A DNA stretch of 64,000 nucleotides, from the NCBI GenBank assembly GCA_049324115.1, contig JBMOMN010000005.1, positions 95,987 to 159,986 on the forward strand, given 5' to 3'. Source of the DNA: UBA5796 sp040752455 (GTDB taxonomy: Bacteria; Chloroflexota; Anaerolineae; Anaerolineales; Villigracilaceae). A program made the translations under genes and the position numbers. This document shows, one piece after another, positions 1 to 9,192 of the stretch; the first letter of the stretch is position 1; every line of letters begins with the position of its first letter. The notes under the pieces are model-generated. The model made no database searches. It was not told the origin of the DNA and saw only the letters and a program-made list of their open reading frames with translations.

Positions 1-1889
1 ACCGACCAGGTGGGGTGCGCCTGTCGCAGGAGGGCCATCATGCCTGCCACGTGCGGGGAGGCCATGGAGGTGCCGCCGAAGCTGACGCCCTCGCTGCCGG
101 TACCGGTGGCAGTCGAGTAAACGGTATCGCCCGGAGCCGCGATATCCGGCTTGAGCAGGGTCCCGTTGCGGGCCGGGCCACGCGAACTGGAGGCCGTGAG
201 GGTGTCTTCGACCGCAGTATCCGTCGTCGTGAACTGGTCGCGGTATTGGGAAGTCAGCCGGACGCTAACCGTACCGGAACCGAGGTCGGTCTTGAGGTCA
301 TTGCCGACCGTCAGGCTGGTCATCATGGACGGAATGGTGATGGTGGCATCCGAGCCGCCCATGGTGAACGGGAAACCCGGAACGTTATTGGCGATCAATG
401 CGCCAACCGCGCCTGCATTCTGGGCATTTTTAACCTTTTCGACAAAGGTGCATGAGCCGCGGTCGATCAGGGCGATTTTCCCGGTGAGGTCTGCCAGCGC
501 GCCCTGGGAAGTACAGGCGGTGCCCGTACTGGCGTAGGCCAGGTCTGCCGTGATCCCCGTCGCGTCGAGGGTCGGGCCGAAGGCTGCTTCGGTCCCAGGA
601 TAGGTGCCGGGCGTCATTACGCCGGCGGTCGCCATGAGTTCGAAGGCCCCGACCACAGCGCCAGAATCGACGGTGTTGGCCGTGCTGATGGCATACTTGG
701 CCATGCCGGGCGACCCGGTGATGTAGTAGACGTCCCCGCTGTTGCCGGCTGACGTCACGACGATCACGCCCGCCAGGGCAGCGTTGTTGGCAGCCACAGC
801 GGAAGAATCGTAGGCGGAACCGAAGCTGGAACCCAGCGACATGTTGATCACGTCGAGGTGGTCGCTCAGGTCGTTGTCGCCATTGGGGTCCATGGCCCAT
901 TCGATGGCCAGGTCGGTCAGATTTGTTGAACCACTGCAACCGAAGACGCGCAGGGCGTACAACTCAGCCTTGGGCGCCATACCCGGTCCAATGCGGAACG
1001 AATCGATGTATTGCTGGGCGGTCAGGCCGCTCAGGGTGGAATAGTCCCCGGCGAAGGTTGTGCCGTCCGGGTTGACGCCGAAACCGGCTGCGGTTCCAGA
1101 GACATGGCTGCCATGCCCGTTGCAGTCCATCGGATCGGGATCTGGCGCGGGGACGGAGGCCGGATCGTTGGCATTATAGGCATCGCCTGCAAAGTCCCAC
1201 CCGCCGACGACTTTGGCGGTCGGGAACAGGTTGCCTGCTTCCCCGAGGGTGGTGAAATCCTGCCCGGTGTAATCCCCCGGCCCGCCGAAGTTGGTGTGGA
1301 TGTAGTCCACGCCGGTGTCGATGACGCCGATGGAAATGGTCTCACCCTGGAATGCGCCCAGTCCCGCCCACACTTGAGGCGCGCCGAGCAAGGGAACGCT
1401 GGTGGTGTGGTCGATGTTCTTGGGGATCGCCGGGTGAATGGCCAGGACGCCGGGGATGTCGGCGATAGCCTTCAGGTCTTTGGGATCGACCCGCAGCCAG
1501 ATGCCGTTATAGACTTTTTGGGTGCGGTAGAGTTCGGTCGCTTTGATATCCCTGTCTCGCAGGCTTTGCATAAAACCGGCTTGCTCGGTTTTGATTGCGC
1601 TGATCTGGTTCTTGACCGGCGCAGACTGCCCGCCGGATTCAGCGTAAAGCACCGCTGCCGGCGTCTGTCCGAGCTCGACTACGATGCTTACCGGCCCTTC
1701 GATGTCGCTGAGCCTGCCAAAGTAGGTCTGGACTTCGTCCAAACTGACCCCGATTTGAACCCTCTCCCGGCTTGGCGGTTTTCGGTCCTGGGCATTCGCC
1801 ACCCCGACAAACTGAGAAAGTATCAGGACAAGGATGACCATCGCCATTCCCAGGCGGAGGGCCATCTTCAAAAAGTGTTTCTGTTGCAT
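1..1889 (-). CDS. Secreted subtilisin-like serine protease (S8), 3' end outside window
   Basis: Extracellular endopeptidase. Translation from the ATG at 1889 (preceded by an AGGAG-type ribosome site) gives a signal peptide of about 32 residues, a propeptide (I9-like inhibitor region, about residues 40-140), then the S8 catalytic domain. The triad is visible: Asp in GVIDTGVDY (about residue 190), His in NGHGSHVSG (about 258) and Ser in GGTSMASPHVAG (about 606). Between His and Ser lies a protease-associated (PA) insert containing IDRGSCTFVEKVKNAQNAGA, as in lactocepin- and plant-type subtilases. About 629 codons are seen; the C-terminus continues beyond position 1. The gene is transcribed away from the rest of the window. 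Family call is secure; substrate is unknown. Confidence 0.93.
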   Translation of the reverse strand, partial: MQQKHFLKMALRLGMAMVILVLILSQFVGVANAQDRKPPSRERVQIGVSLDEVQTYFGRLSDIEGPVSIVVELGQTPAAVLYAESGGQSAPVKNQISAIKTEQAGFMQSLRDRDIKATELYRTQKVYNGIWLRVDPKDLKAIADIPGVLAIHPAIPKNIDHTTSVPLLGAPQVWAGLGAFQGETISIGVIDTGVDYIHTNFGGPGDYTGQDFTTLGEAGNLFPTAKVVGGWDFAGDAYNANDPASVPAPDPDPMDCNGHGSHVSGTAAGFGVNPDGTTFAGDYSTLSGLTAQQYIDSFRIGPGMAPKAELYALRVFGCSGSTNLTDLAIEWAMDPNGDNDLSDHLDVINMSLGSSFGSAYDSSAVAANNAALAGVIVVTSAGNSGDVYYITGSPGMAKYAISTANTVDSGAVVGAFELMATAGVMTPGTYPGTEAAFGPTLDATGITADLAYASTGTACTSQGALADLTGKIALIDRGSCTFVEKVKNAQNAGAVGALIANNVPGFPFTMGGSDATITIPSMMTSLTVGNDLKTDLGSGTVSVRLTSQYRDQFTTTDTAVEDTLTASSSRGPARNGTLLKPDIAAPGDTVYSTATGTGSEGVSFGGTSMASPHVAGMMALLRQAHPTWS

Positions 1890-2325
1890 TATTTTTCTCC
1901 TCTGTATTTTTGCCGAACAGATTTACTTGACTGACGAACGAAAACCGCGTACCTGAATCGTTTGCTTTTCCACCTCCTCGAAAATAGGATGTATGTCTTT
2001 CAGTTGGATCAAACTAAAATCGGTATTTCCAGAAAACAGGAAATACCGATTAGAGCAGGCTAAAAGCCTCTTTGTTGATGGGGTTGATTGTGCGCCGCAC
2101 CTCATTCATCTGTACCAGCCTTAATTACAAAGGTTGCAGGAATACGGGGCGACAATGAAAGACATAGTACAATTATCGTGATATTTTATTTTTTGTCAAT
2201 ATTTTGTCCCCGATGATTCTTACCAGGCGTTTTGGTGGGGCCGGGATACCCTGGACCAACGATCCGCCACAATTGGTCCGGGCCAAAGACGCTTCAAGCC
2301 TTACCGTTGAAAAGGAAGGAGAAAG
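1890..2325. other. Divergent intergenic region
   Basis: This 436-bp spacer separates the divergent protease and YjbQ genes. It is AT-rich around 2155-2200 and holds the 13-bp inverted repeat described separately. A 60-codon minus-strand frame at 1923-2105 has no recognisable features and is not called as a gene. Confidence 0.6.
2018..2051. promoter_or_regulatory. Perfect 13-bp inverted repeat upstream of the S8 protease
   Basis: Arms AATCGGTATTTCC (2018-2030) and GGAAATACCGATT (2039-2051) are exact reverse complements around an 8-nt spacer. It lies about 130 bp upstream of the protease start with no T-run on either side, so an operator or mRNA leader hairpin fits better than a terminator. 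Its function is inferred only from position. Confidence 0.45.
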
Positions 2326-2745
2326 ATGAAATCCTATCGGAAGGAACTCTGGTTCGACGTCCCGACCCGGCGCGCTTTCATCAATATCACCCGGGACGTG
2401 GAGGCCTGCCTCCTTGAAAGCGGCGTCCGCGAAGGCCTTATCCTTGTTTCTGCCATGCATATCACCGCCTCGGTCTTCATCAATGACGACGAGAGCGGCC
2501 TGCACCACGATTACGAGGCCTGGCTGGAACGGCTGGCCCCGCACGAACCGACCGGCCAATACCGGCATAACCGGACAGGCGAAGACAACGCCGACGCCCA
2601 TCTCAAGCGCCAGGTGATGGGACGTGAAGTGGTCGTTGCCGTGACCAACGGCAAGCTGGATTTCGGTCCGTGGGAGCAGATCTTCTACGGGGAGTTCGAC
2701 GGCCGCCGCCGGAAGCGGGTGCTGGTCAAGATCATTGGGGAGTAA
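2326..2745 (+). CDS. yjbQ: YjbQ/UPF0047 family protein
   Basis: Small cytoplasmic protein of 139 residues, the usual family length. Family signatures are visible: SAMHITASVFINDDE near residue 43, then YRHN and GEDNADAHLKRQVMGREV, and a C-terminal FGPWEQIFYGEFDG(R)RRKRV tract. E. coli YjbQ has been reported to have a weak thiamine-phosphate synthase activity; the physiological role is not settled. A strong AAGGAAGGAG ribosome site precedes the ATG. The gene is monocistronic and ends at a shared bidirectional terminator, facing the next gene tail to tail. Confidence 0.92.
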   Translation: MKSYRKELWFDVPTRRAFINITRDVEACLLESGVREGLILVSAMHITASVFINDDESGLHHDYEAWLERLAPHEPTGQYRHNRTGEDNADAHLKRQVMGREVVVAVTNGKLDFGPWEQIFYGEFDGRRRKRVLVKIIGE

Positions 2746-2780
2746 AAGCCGGATCCCACCGAAAAAGCATCGCAGGAATC

Positions 2781-2816
2781 AAAAGAGAGGCTGTCTGGTA
2801 TGACAGCCTCTCTTTT
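2781..2816. terminator. Bidirectional intrinsic terminator
   Basis: A 15-bp perfect stem (AAAAGAGAGGCTGTC, 2781-2795, against 2802-2816) with a 6-nt loop carries an A-tract on one side and a T-tract on the other. It lies between the convergent yjbQ (+) and small secreted protein (-), so it can end both transcripts. Confidence 0.9.
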
Positions 2817-2830
2817 GTCTGTGGATCAGT

Positions 2831-3409
2831 CTACCACCAGGGGCTTTCGCAGCCGAGGAAGATGATGTCAATGTCAACCACGTTTTTCTTGCCGTACAAG
2901 TCGTGGATGATACCTTTGACGAATTGCACGAAATCCTGGTAAGACTTGCTCATCTCGCCGGTCACGCCGGTCAGGATGTCCACCTGGGTGCCGTCTGCCA
3001 GGGTGACGCGGAAGATGGCTTTGGTAGCTTCGCCGAAGGTGCAGAAGTATTCCGGCTCCGGGATGGTGACGTAGAAGCCGAAATCGCCGAGCCTGGCCAT
3101 AGCGCCCTTGCCGGTATAGTCCCGCAGGCCGTCGCCGCCGACGCAGGCGACGCAGGCGACGCTGGTCTCGTTCTGGTTATCTTTGAAGGCGCAGTCGAGC
3201 GGATAGGACTTGTGGCCGTAGACGTAGATGCTGCCCTTCAGGTCCGAGGGGCTGAACTTGCCGGTGACGGCGAAGTTGATCACCAGTCCCTTGCCCTGGA
3301 TGAACTGGATGCCGCGCAGGGAGGCGGTCTTGGCCGGGGCGGCTGCGCTGGCGAAGGCCAGTCCCAGGATCGAGACGAGGGTCAGCAGGAAGATCATTTG
3401 TTTTTTCAT
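2831..3409 (-). CDS. Secreted hypothetical protein
   Basis: 192 residues with a clear Sec signal peptide (MKKQMIFLLTLVSILGLAFASAAA, cleavage near residue 24). The mature part has five to six cysteines (for example DCAFKDN, VACVACVGGDG, EYFCTFGEA), suggesting a disulfide-bonded exported domain, and ends in two Trp. No enzymatic motif is recognised. It follows the giant surface protein on the same strand with a 79-bp gap that contains a hairpin, so it may be its distal operon partner. Confidence 0.75.
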   Translation of the reverse strand: MKKQMIFLLTLVSILGLAFASAAAPAKTASLRGIQFIQGKGLVINFAVTGKFSPSDLKGSIYVYGHKSYPLDCAFKDNQNETSVACVACVGGDGLRDYTGKGAMARLGDFGFYVTIPEPEYFCTFGEATKAIFRVTLADGTQVDILTGVTGEMSKSYQDFVQFVKGIIHDLYGKKNVVDIDIIFLGCESPWW

Positions 3410-3435
3410 GGTTTGTTTCTCCTATACGGTTCCGG

Positions 3436-3467
3436 GCTGTCCGGCAGGTGTTGGCTTGCCGGACAGC
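3436..3467. repeat. 11-bp inverted repeat between two secreted-protein genes
   Basis: GCTGTCCGGCA (3436-3446) and TGCCGGACAGC (3457-3467) are perfect complements around a 10-nt loop. It sits just after the stop of the giant surface protein. There is no T-run downstream on the minus strand, so it may be a 3' stabilising hairpin or attenuator rather than a full terminator. Confidence 0.5.
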
Positions 3468-3488
3468 CGCGAAGTTGGCCGGTAAACC

Positions 3489-6400
3489 TTATGGCAGGTA
3501 ATACTCGATGACCAGCACAGGCTGGTAAGCCGGGGCGGCATCCCCGCCATAGAAGCGCAGGTAGTCGGCGCCCATGTCGTTGTTGTCATCCACCTGGAAG
3601 CGGATGCGGAACTGGGTGTTGCCGCCCAGGTTGATGAAGGCGAAGGCGACCGGCTTGAGGGCCGACTTGTACCAGCCGTTGGCCGGGGTGCGGGCGAACT
3701 GTCCGACCGAACTGCGACTGGCGGCGGCGTGGAAGTCAGCCGGGGCCAGGCTGGCAGATGGGCCGAAGAAGGGTTTCTTGACGTCCACCAGCAGGCTCTT
3801 GTGGGTGTCGAAGGGGTTCGAGCCGACCAGGCCCTGCTTCTTGAGTTTGAGCGTGACCGAGACGATCACGGCATTGTCGGGCAGGCTGGCGGTGTCGAAG
3901 GCGACGATGGAACGGAACTGGCGGTTGAAGTCGTCGTCACCGGCGAGCAGGTCGGCGGCCGGGTTGGGGGTGGGCAGGCCGACGAACCAGTCTTTGCCGA
4001 GCATGGTCTTGCCGTCGTAAGACGCGCCGCCGTTCTTGCTGTCTTCAGCTGATTCGAGCGTCCAACCATCCTGGGAACCGTTCGACTTGAAGGACTTGCT
4101 CAACTTCGCGAAGGTGGTGGTGAAGGTCATGTCTTCGCCATAGGTGGTGCCCTGGCTGTTGGCGGCGACAGCCCGGAAGTGGTAGGTGGTATTCTGGAGC
4201 AGGCCGCTGAGCGCCGCGCTGACCGGGGTGTCTGCCGCGCCGTTGACCGGGCTTGGGCTGGCGCTGACGGTGTTCCCGTAGCTGGCATCCAGGCCGTATT
4301 CGAAGGCGACCGTGGTCTCATCGTTCATGGCGTTGACGGTCCCGTTCAGGGTCGCAACCCGGTTGCCGATGCCGGAGGCGGGATCGGTGACGGCGGTGGG
4401 AGCGGACATGCCGGTGTCGAAGGTCAGGTTTGCGCCATAGGTCGTCCCGGCGGAGTTTTGGGCCACAACCCGGAAGTGATAGGTGGTGTTGGGCAGCAAG
4501 CCGCTGATCGAAGCGCTGACCGGGGTGTCCGCGCCGCCGGAGACCGGGCTTTGATCGGCAGCGACGGTCGAGCCGTAGGCGTTGGTCAGTCCGTACTCGA
4601 AGCTGACGGTGGCCGGGTCGAAGTTGGGGTTGATCGTGCCGTTGAGGGTCGCGCCGGTCAGGCTGATGCTGCTGGCCGGGTTGGTGACGGCGACGGGAGC
4701 CAGGAAGAAGCCGACGCCGGAGAGCGGGACGATGTCGGGCGAGGAGAAGGCGTCGCTGGGGATCGAGACCTGGCCGGCCAGGGAGCCGGAGGCGGTGGGC
4801 GAGAAGGTCGCGCCGAAGGTGCAGGCGGCCTGTGGGGCCAGGGTCTGGCCGGAGCACAGGTCGTTCGCCAGGGCGAAGTCGCCGCTGACCGAGAGCGTGC
4901 CCAGGGTCAGGTCGGAGGAACCGCTGTTGGTCAGGGTGAAGGGCTGGGCGGCGCTGGTGGCGCCGACGGCCTGGCTGCCAAAGTCGTGCGAGACCGGGTC
5001 GAGCGAGACGCCGGGGGTGGTAACGGTCACGTCGAAGGTCTGCGGGGCCGAGATGTTGCCGGCGGCGTCGGAGGCCGAGCAGGAGACGGTCGTCGTGCCG
5101 ATCGGGAAGGTCGAGCCGGAGGGCGGGTTGCAGGTCACGACCGGGGCCGGATCAACCAGGTCGGCGGCGGTGGCGCTGAAAGTCACGTCCGCACCGGCCG
5201 GGCTGGTGGCGACGGCGGTCATATTACCGGGGACGGTCAGGTCGGGGGCGGTGGTGTCCTGGACGGTGATGTCGAAGGAGGCGAAACCGGTATTCCCGGC
5301 TGCATCGGTGGCCGAGCAGGTGACGGTGGTGGTGCCGAGCGGGAAGGTGTCGCCGGAGTTGGCGTCACAGACCGGGGTCAGGGGACCGTCTACAAGGTCG
5401 TCCGCTGACACAGAGAAGTTGACGGCTGCGCCGGAAGGCCCAGTGGCTTCAGCGGTGATATTCGCCGGGACGGTGACGACCGGGGCGGTGGTGTCTTCGA
5501 CGGTGATGTCGAAGGAGGCACTGCCTTTGTTGCCCGCGTTGTCGGTAGCCGAGCAGGTGACGGTGGTCGTGCCGAGCGGGAAGGTATCGCCGGAATTGGC
5601 GTCACAGACCGGGGTCAGGGGGCCGTCCACGATATCCGAGGCGGTCGCGGCTGCAAAAGTGACGGCTGCGCCAGCCGGGCCGGTGGCTTCGGTAGTGATG
5701 TCGGCCGGGACGCTGACGACTGGGGCGGTGGTGTCTTCGACGGTGATGTCGAAGGAACCGTTGGCGGTGTTGCCCGCATCGTCGGTGGCCGAGCAGGTGA
5801 CGGTGGTCGTGCCGAGCGGGAAGGTGTCGCCGGAGTTGGCGTCACAGGCCACAGCCGGGTTGGCCGGGGAGGTTTCGTCGGTGGCGGTGGCGCTGAAGGT
5901 CACGACCGCGCCCGCAGGTCCGGTGGCTTCGACGGTCATGTTGCCGGGCAGGCTCAAGACAGGAGGTGTGGTATCCGATGGAGCGACATAGCCGTCCACC
6001 CAGTTGGAGGTAGCACCGTTCAGGGCAAAGTTGTATAGCGTGCCATTTCTTGAATTGCCGCCTTCATCCAGAAGCGTGGTAACGCCAGCGTTGTTACCAT
6101 TCGGCACGCCCTGGTTGAAATGGTAAAGGGCAACCAGCCCGGCCTGCGCCGATAACTCGCTGTTCATGCTCGCCTGGATTTCACCCTGTGTGCGAACAAC
6201 ATCCCAGATGCGAACTTCATCAATCGTTCCATTGAAATATTCCCCACCATAGACGGAACGCCGACCAATATTCAGCGGGTTCGCGTTGTTAGGAATAGAT
6301 TGGGTTGCCGTGATGGTTGACCCCAGTTGGGCGCCGTCGATGTAATATTTGATCTCATTGGTGGCATCGTTGAACGTAACAGCCAGATGGTGCCAGTTGC

Positions 6401-8657
6401 TATCGAGCGGACGCTGAGCCGTTGACTGATATTCCTGGGAATTGATGTATAAGTTGATCGTACCAAGTTGATGGAATTGGACTTCCCAAGTGGTATAGGC
6501 CCTCCCGACCGTTTGCATATAAGTGCCAGTGCCGACGGGTGTTTTATACCAAAACTCGACAGTCATGGTTGTAAACGGCTGGGCAAGCAGGCCCGCGCCG
6601 TTGTCCACATAGTCATTCGCTCCATCGAAGTCCAGGGCGTTGGCAACGATGACGTCCACCGTAACCGGGCCGCAGACTGCCGAGACGTTGCCGGCCGCAT
6701 CCTTGGCCCAGGGGTAGAGATCGTAGGTGCCAGCCGCAGCGACGGTGTAGGTGGTCGGTGCCGTGCCGGACCAACCGGCATCGCCCGCGGCGGGCGGCGT
6801 GGCGGATTCGGTGATCAGGTAGCCGGTCACGCCGGTGTCATCCGAGGCAGTGAAGGCTGTGATCGGGATGTCGAGGCTGGGGGAGGGCGAGGTGGCGGCG
6901 AAGCTGTCCACGCTGGGGGCGGTGGTGTCGGACGGACCGCCATTGATGTACAGATTGGCTTCGCCCGCCAGGGTGAACGGTTCGGAGTCCGTCACTGTCG
7001 TAGATCCGTCACTGGCGCTGGCTTGCAGGGTGTAGCTGCCGGAAGCCAGGGCGGACGTATCCAGCGATGCCGGGAGGCTGGAATTGCTATAAGCCTGGGA
7101 GGCAAAAAGTGTTCCCGTGGATGGTTGGATTGACGTGCCGGAAGCCGGTCCGTATAGATAACCGGTGCATAAATCTGTATTTGTGCATCCCGATCCGGTC
7201 CGGTCGAAGAGGCAGGCGGTCTGGGATGATCCATCGGAGAATTGGATAATTGCCTTGGCCCAAGCTGTATAAGTACTTGCCCCGGAAGAATTGTATCCCC
7301 AGGTGTTATTTGCAAAAGGCAGGTAATTGGTTGTGATCGGCGAACCACTAAAAACGTCGGTGACAACCCCGGGCGTACAGGTACAATTCGCAGGCGTAGC
7401 GCTTGTGCCGACCGTGACACCATTGAGGGTCAGGTTTAGTGTATTGGGAGAGCCGCAGGTGGTGAGGGTTTGGAAGGTGACCGAACTCGGGGTCTTGGTC
7501 CTGACAATGTCAACACTCCCGGAAAGTGGATCGCCTTGCGGGTCGGCAATGTCAATCGTCGAGAACAGGTCGAAGCCGTTCGACGTGATTGGGGAGAGGA
7601 TGTCCACTGTGGGCGGAGGCACAATCCCGGTCCCGCTCAGATTTACGACAATGGGAGAGGCAGGCCCGTTGTTGGGGATCGAAACCGAACCGCTCTTAGC
7701 GCCGGAGGTTGCGGGTGAAAAAACCACATCAAAAGTGCAGGAAACCCCTGCGCCGAGGGTCTGACCGGAGCATTGGTCATCGCTGAGGGAGAATTCCCCG
7801 CTGATACTGAGTGTGCCAATGGTTGTAGGTGTATCACCATTGGTTGCGGTGAAGGTATAGGGCGCGCTGCTCGTGCCGGTACCCTGGTTGCCAAAATCGT
7901 AACTGGACGGATCCACCCCCAACCCAAAGCCGGCTCCCTGGTTCTTCAGGTAAGCCAGCATATTGGCCCGCAGGTTCATGGCATTGGGCTGCGGGCTGTG
8001 GTAGTTGGTTGTGGTCATACCCCCAAACAAGACCCAGCCGTTACCCCATTGTTTCTCGGCCAGAGGAATTCTGCCGGAATCACCGCTCATCAGAGGGGTG
8101 ATCCCGCCGCCCGCAATGCTGGCATGCGAGAAAGAACCCCCGGTATAGTTGGTCCCGGCCGGGGTATAGGGTCCGTTGAAGATGGCATGACCAGGATTAA
8201 CGGCAATACCAGTGTTGGAATTGTAATTGGGACAAAGCAGTTGGACCCCTCCGAAGCCATAGAGCATCCCATTATCCTGGTTGGGAGCAGAGTTCAGGAA
8301 CAGGCGTCCACCGCTATTGACCCAATTCTCCATCAGGGTGCGGTTGGCATTCAGGAAATTTTCCATCTGGGTGGCATAGGAATCACTTCCCTCGATGAAG
8401 ATCAAGTCATAGGTTGGTGAAAACAATACGGCCGGGTCGACCGTTTCGTAAAACAGGGCCGTCCAGTTGCCAGCGCCAAAGGCGGTGTTCATGGCCTGTT
8501 CGTTGGTGGCCTGGCCCCAGGGCGAGCCGTTAATCGAGCGGAGGTAGACCGGTTGAGTAGCCGGTGCCGCTTCTGCTGGTGCGACCCCCAGGCTGCCGAA
8601 GGCCAGCGCCAGCAGGGTCAGGATGACGAGAAGAGTGCGATTGAAAGTATGTTTCAT
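3489..8657 (-). CDS. Giant secreted multidomain surface protein (LamG, HYR, Ig-like repeats)
   Basis: 1722 residues from the ATG at 8657; the frame stays open upstream to about 9242, but the signal peptide MKHTFNRTLLVILTLLALAF and the ribosome site GGAAAGGAAA fix this start. Order: signal peptide (1-30); a ThuA/class-I-amidotransferase-like flavodoxin fold (about 35-235) with LIFIEGSDSY and GGRLFLNSAP; an ASPM/SPD-2/Hydin-type anchor domain (about 240-345); a LamG domain (about 672-830); four HYR repeats (about 893-1210); a second anchor domain; two fibronectin-III-like repeats (about 1320-1515) with NTTYHFR(V/A)VA; and a C-terminal beta domain with VIEYY. No sortase motif or C-terminal membrane segment is seen. 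Likely adhesin or sheath component. Its start overlaps the upstream receiver gene by ATGA. Confidence 0.88.
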   Translation of the reverse strand: MKHTFNRTLLVILTLLALAFGSLGVAPAEAAPATQPVYLRSINGSPWGQATNEQAMNTAFGAGNWTALFYETVDPAVLFSPTYDLIFIEGSDSYATQMENFLNANRTLMENWVNSGGRLFLNSAPNQDNGMLYGFGGVQLLCPNYNSNTGIAVNPGHAIFNGPYTPAGTNYTGGSFSHASIAGGGITPLMSGDSGRIPLAEKQWGNGWVLFGGMTTTNYHSPQPNAMNLRANMLAYLKNQGAGFGLGVDPSSYDFGNQGTGTSSAPYTFTATNGDTPTTIGTLSISGEFSLSDDQCSGQTLGAGVSCTFDVVFSPATSGAKSGSVSIPNNGPASPIVVNLSGTGIVPPPTVDILSPITSNGFDLFSTIDIADPQGDPLSGSVDIVRTKTPSSVTFQTLTTCGSPNTLNLTLNGVTVGTSATPANCTCTPGVVTDVFSGSPITTNYLPFANNTWGYNSSGASTYTAWAKAIIQFSDGSSQTACLFDRTGSGCTNTDLCTGYLYGPASGTSIQPSTGTLFASQAYSNSSLPASLDTSALASGSYTLQASASDGSTTVTDSEPFTLAGEANLYINGGPSDTTAPSVDSFAATSPSPSLDIPITAFTASDDTGVTGYLITESATPPAAGDAGWSGTAPTTYTVAAAGTYDLYPWAKDAAGNVSAVCGPVTVDVIVANALDFDGANDYVDNGAGLLAQPFTTMTVEFWYKTPVGTGTYMQTVGRAYTTWEVQFHQLGTINLYINSQEYQSTAQRPLDSNWHHLAVTFNDATNEIKYYIDGAQLGSTITATQSIPNNANPLNIGRRSVYGGEYFNGTIDEVRIWDVVRTQGEIQASMNSELSAQAGLVALYHFNQGVPNGNNAGVTTLLDEGGNSRNGTLYNFALNGATSNWVDGYVAPSDTTPPVLSLPGNMTVEATGPAGAVVTFSATATDETSPANPAVACDANSGDTFPLGTTTVTCSATDDAGNTANGSFDITVEDTTAPVVSVPADITTEATGPAGAAVTFAAATASDIVDGPLTPVCDANSGDTFPLGTTTVTCSATDNAGNKGSASFDITVEDTTAPVVTVPANITAEATGPSGAAVNFSVSADDLVDGPLTPVCDANSGDTFPLGTTTVTCSATDAAGNTGFASFDITVQDTTAPDLTVPGNMTAVATSPAGADVTFSATAADLVDPAPVVTCNPPSGSTFPIGTTTVSCSASDAAGNISAPQTFDVTVTTPGVSLDPVSHDFGSQAVGATSAAQPFTLTNSGSSDLTLGTLSVSGDFALANDLCSGQTLAPQAACTFGATFSPTASGSLAGQVSIPSDAFSSPDIVPLSGVGFFLAPVAVTNPASSISLTGATLNGTINPNFDPATVSFEYGLTNAYGSTVAADQSPVSGGADTPVSASISGLLPNTTYHFRVVAQNSAGTTYGANLTFDTGMSAPTAVTDPASGIGNRVATLNGTVNAMNDETTVAFEYGLDASYGNTVSASPSPVNGAADTPVSAALSGLLQNTTYHFRAVAANSQGTTYGEDMTFTTTFAKLSKSFKSNGSQDGWTLESAEDSKNGGASYDGKTMLGKDWFVGLPTPNPAADLLAGDDDFNRQFRSIVAFDTASLPDNAVIVSVTLKLKKQGLVGSNPFDTHKSLLVDVKKPFFGPSASLAPADFHAAASRSSVGQFARTPANGWYKSALKPVAFAFINLGGNTQFRIRFQVDDNNDMGADYLRFYGGDAAPAYQPVLVIEYYLP
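5025..5978 (-). repeat. Four tandem HYR repeats of about 237 bp inside the giant gene
   Basis: Each unit encodes DTTxPxxxxPxNxTxEATGPAGAxVxF, about 80 residues long and ending in FPLGTTTVTCSATDxAGN. Units 1-3 share near-identical segments such as the stretch encoding CDANSGDTFPLGTTTVTCSA. High nucleotide identity between units suggests recent duplication and would allow copy-number change by recombination. Confidence 0.85.
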
Positions 8658-9148
8658 TGTGGTTTCCTTTCCAGGTATTTGGTGAAATCGGGTGGTGTCC
8701 CTTGTGAGACGGGTTGGTTTTGGTTGGGTTCGATCCTGGCCTCCTTTGGAGTTTTTGGCGAAGGGAGATGGGAAGTTGTTTTCGTCCCGGCGGCTGTTTC
8801 CCGCAGGGCGTGGATCAACTCGCGGCGCGTGATGGCTTTGGTGATGACCGCCTGCGCGCCGTGGTCCAGGGCGGCCTGCTCCTGGCCGGGGACCTCGTTG
8901 CTGGTCAGGGCCAGGATGGGCGTTTCGGGCAGGAGCAGGCGCAGGTCCGAGAGCGCCCGCAGGTCGTCCGGGCCGGGGTTGCCCAGGGACAGCAGGATGA
9001 TGTCGGGGCGGGCGGCCGGGGGGAGCGCGTCGGGGCCGTGGTTGGAAGGTTCGGCCACGTCCATGTCCGGTTCGGCGGCGATGGCGGCGATCAGCGCGGC
9101 CCGCATCAGCGGGTGGCGTTCGATGATCAGGATGGACAGGTTGCTCAT
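8654..9148 (-). CDS. Degenerate stand-alone receiver-domain protein
   Basis: 164 residues; residues 1-120 follow the CheY/NarL receiver fold (SILIIERHPLMRAALIAAIAAEPDM... ILALTS... AVITKAI). The phospho-acceptor Asp expected in the (V/I)LLDL motif is Ser (PDIILLSLGNPG), and one acidic-pocket Asp is replaced (ERH for DDH), while the switch Thr and Lys are kept. It is therefore probably not phosphorylated in the usual way. No DNA-binding domain follows, only a 40-residue polar tail. The TGA stop overlaps the ATG of the giant surface gene (ATGA at 8657-8654), implying translational coupling. It could be a pseudo-receiver adaptor or an antagonist of the NarL regulator next door. Confidence 0.85.
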   Translation of the reverse strand: MSNLSILIIERHPLMRAALIAAIAAEPDMDVAEPSNHGPDALPPAARPDIILLSLGNPGPDDLRALSDLRLLLPETPILALTSNEVPGQEQAALDHGAQAVITKAITRRELIHALRETAAGTKTTSHLPSPKTPKEARIEPNQNQPVSQGTPPDFTKYLERKPQ

Positions 9149-9192
9149 GGGGATAGCTTATCAAAAAAGCCCGTTCAGCGCATCTGCGTGGC

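Noticed and set aside
1923..2105. 60-codon minus-strand frame upstream of the protease
   Set aside because: No motif, spans the operator-like palindrome and has no convincing start; treated as non-coding.
4179..5408. 409-codon plus-strand frame within the giant surface gene
   Set aside because: Gly-Val-rich shadow of the HYR and FN3 repeats with no ribosome site or domain.
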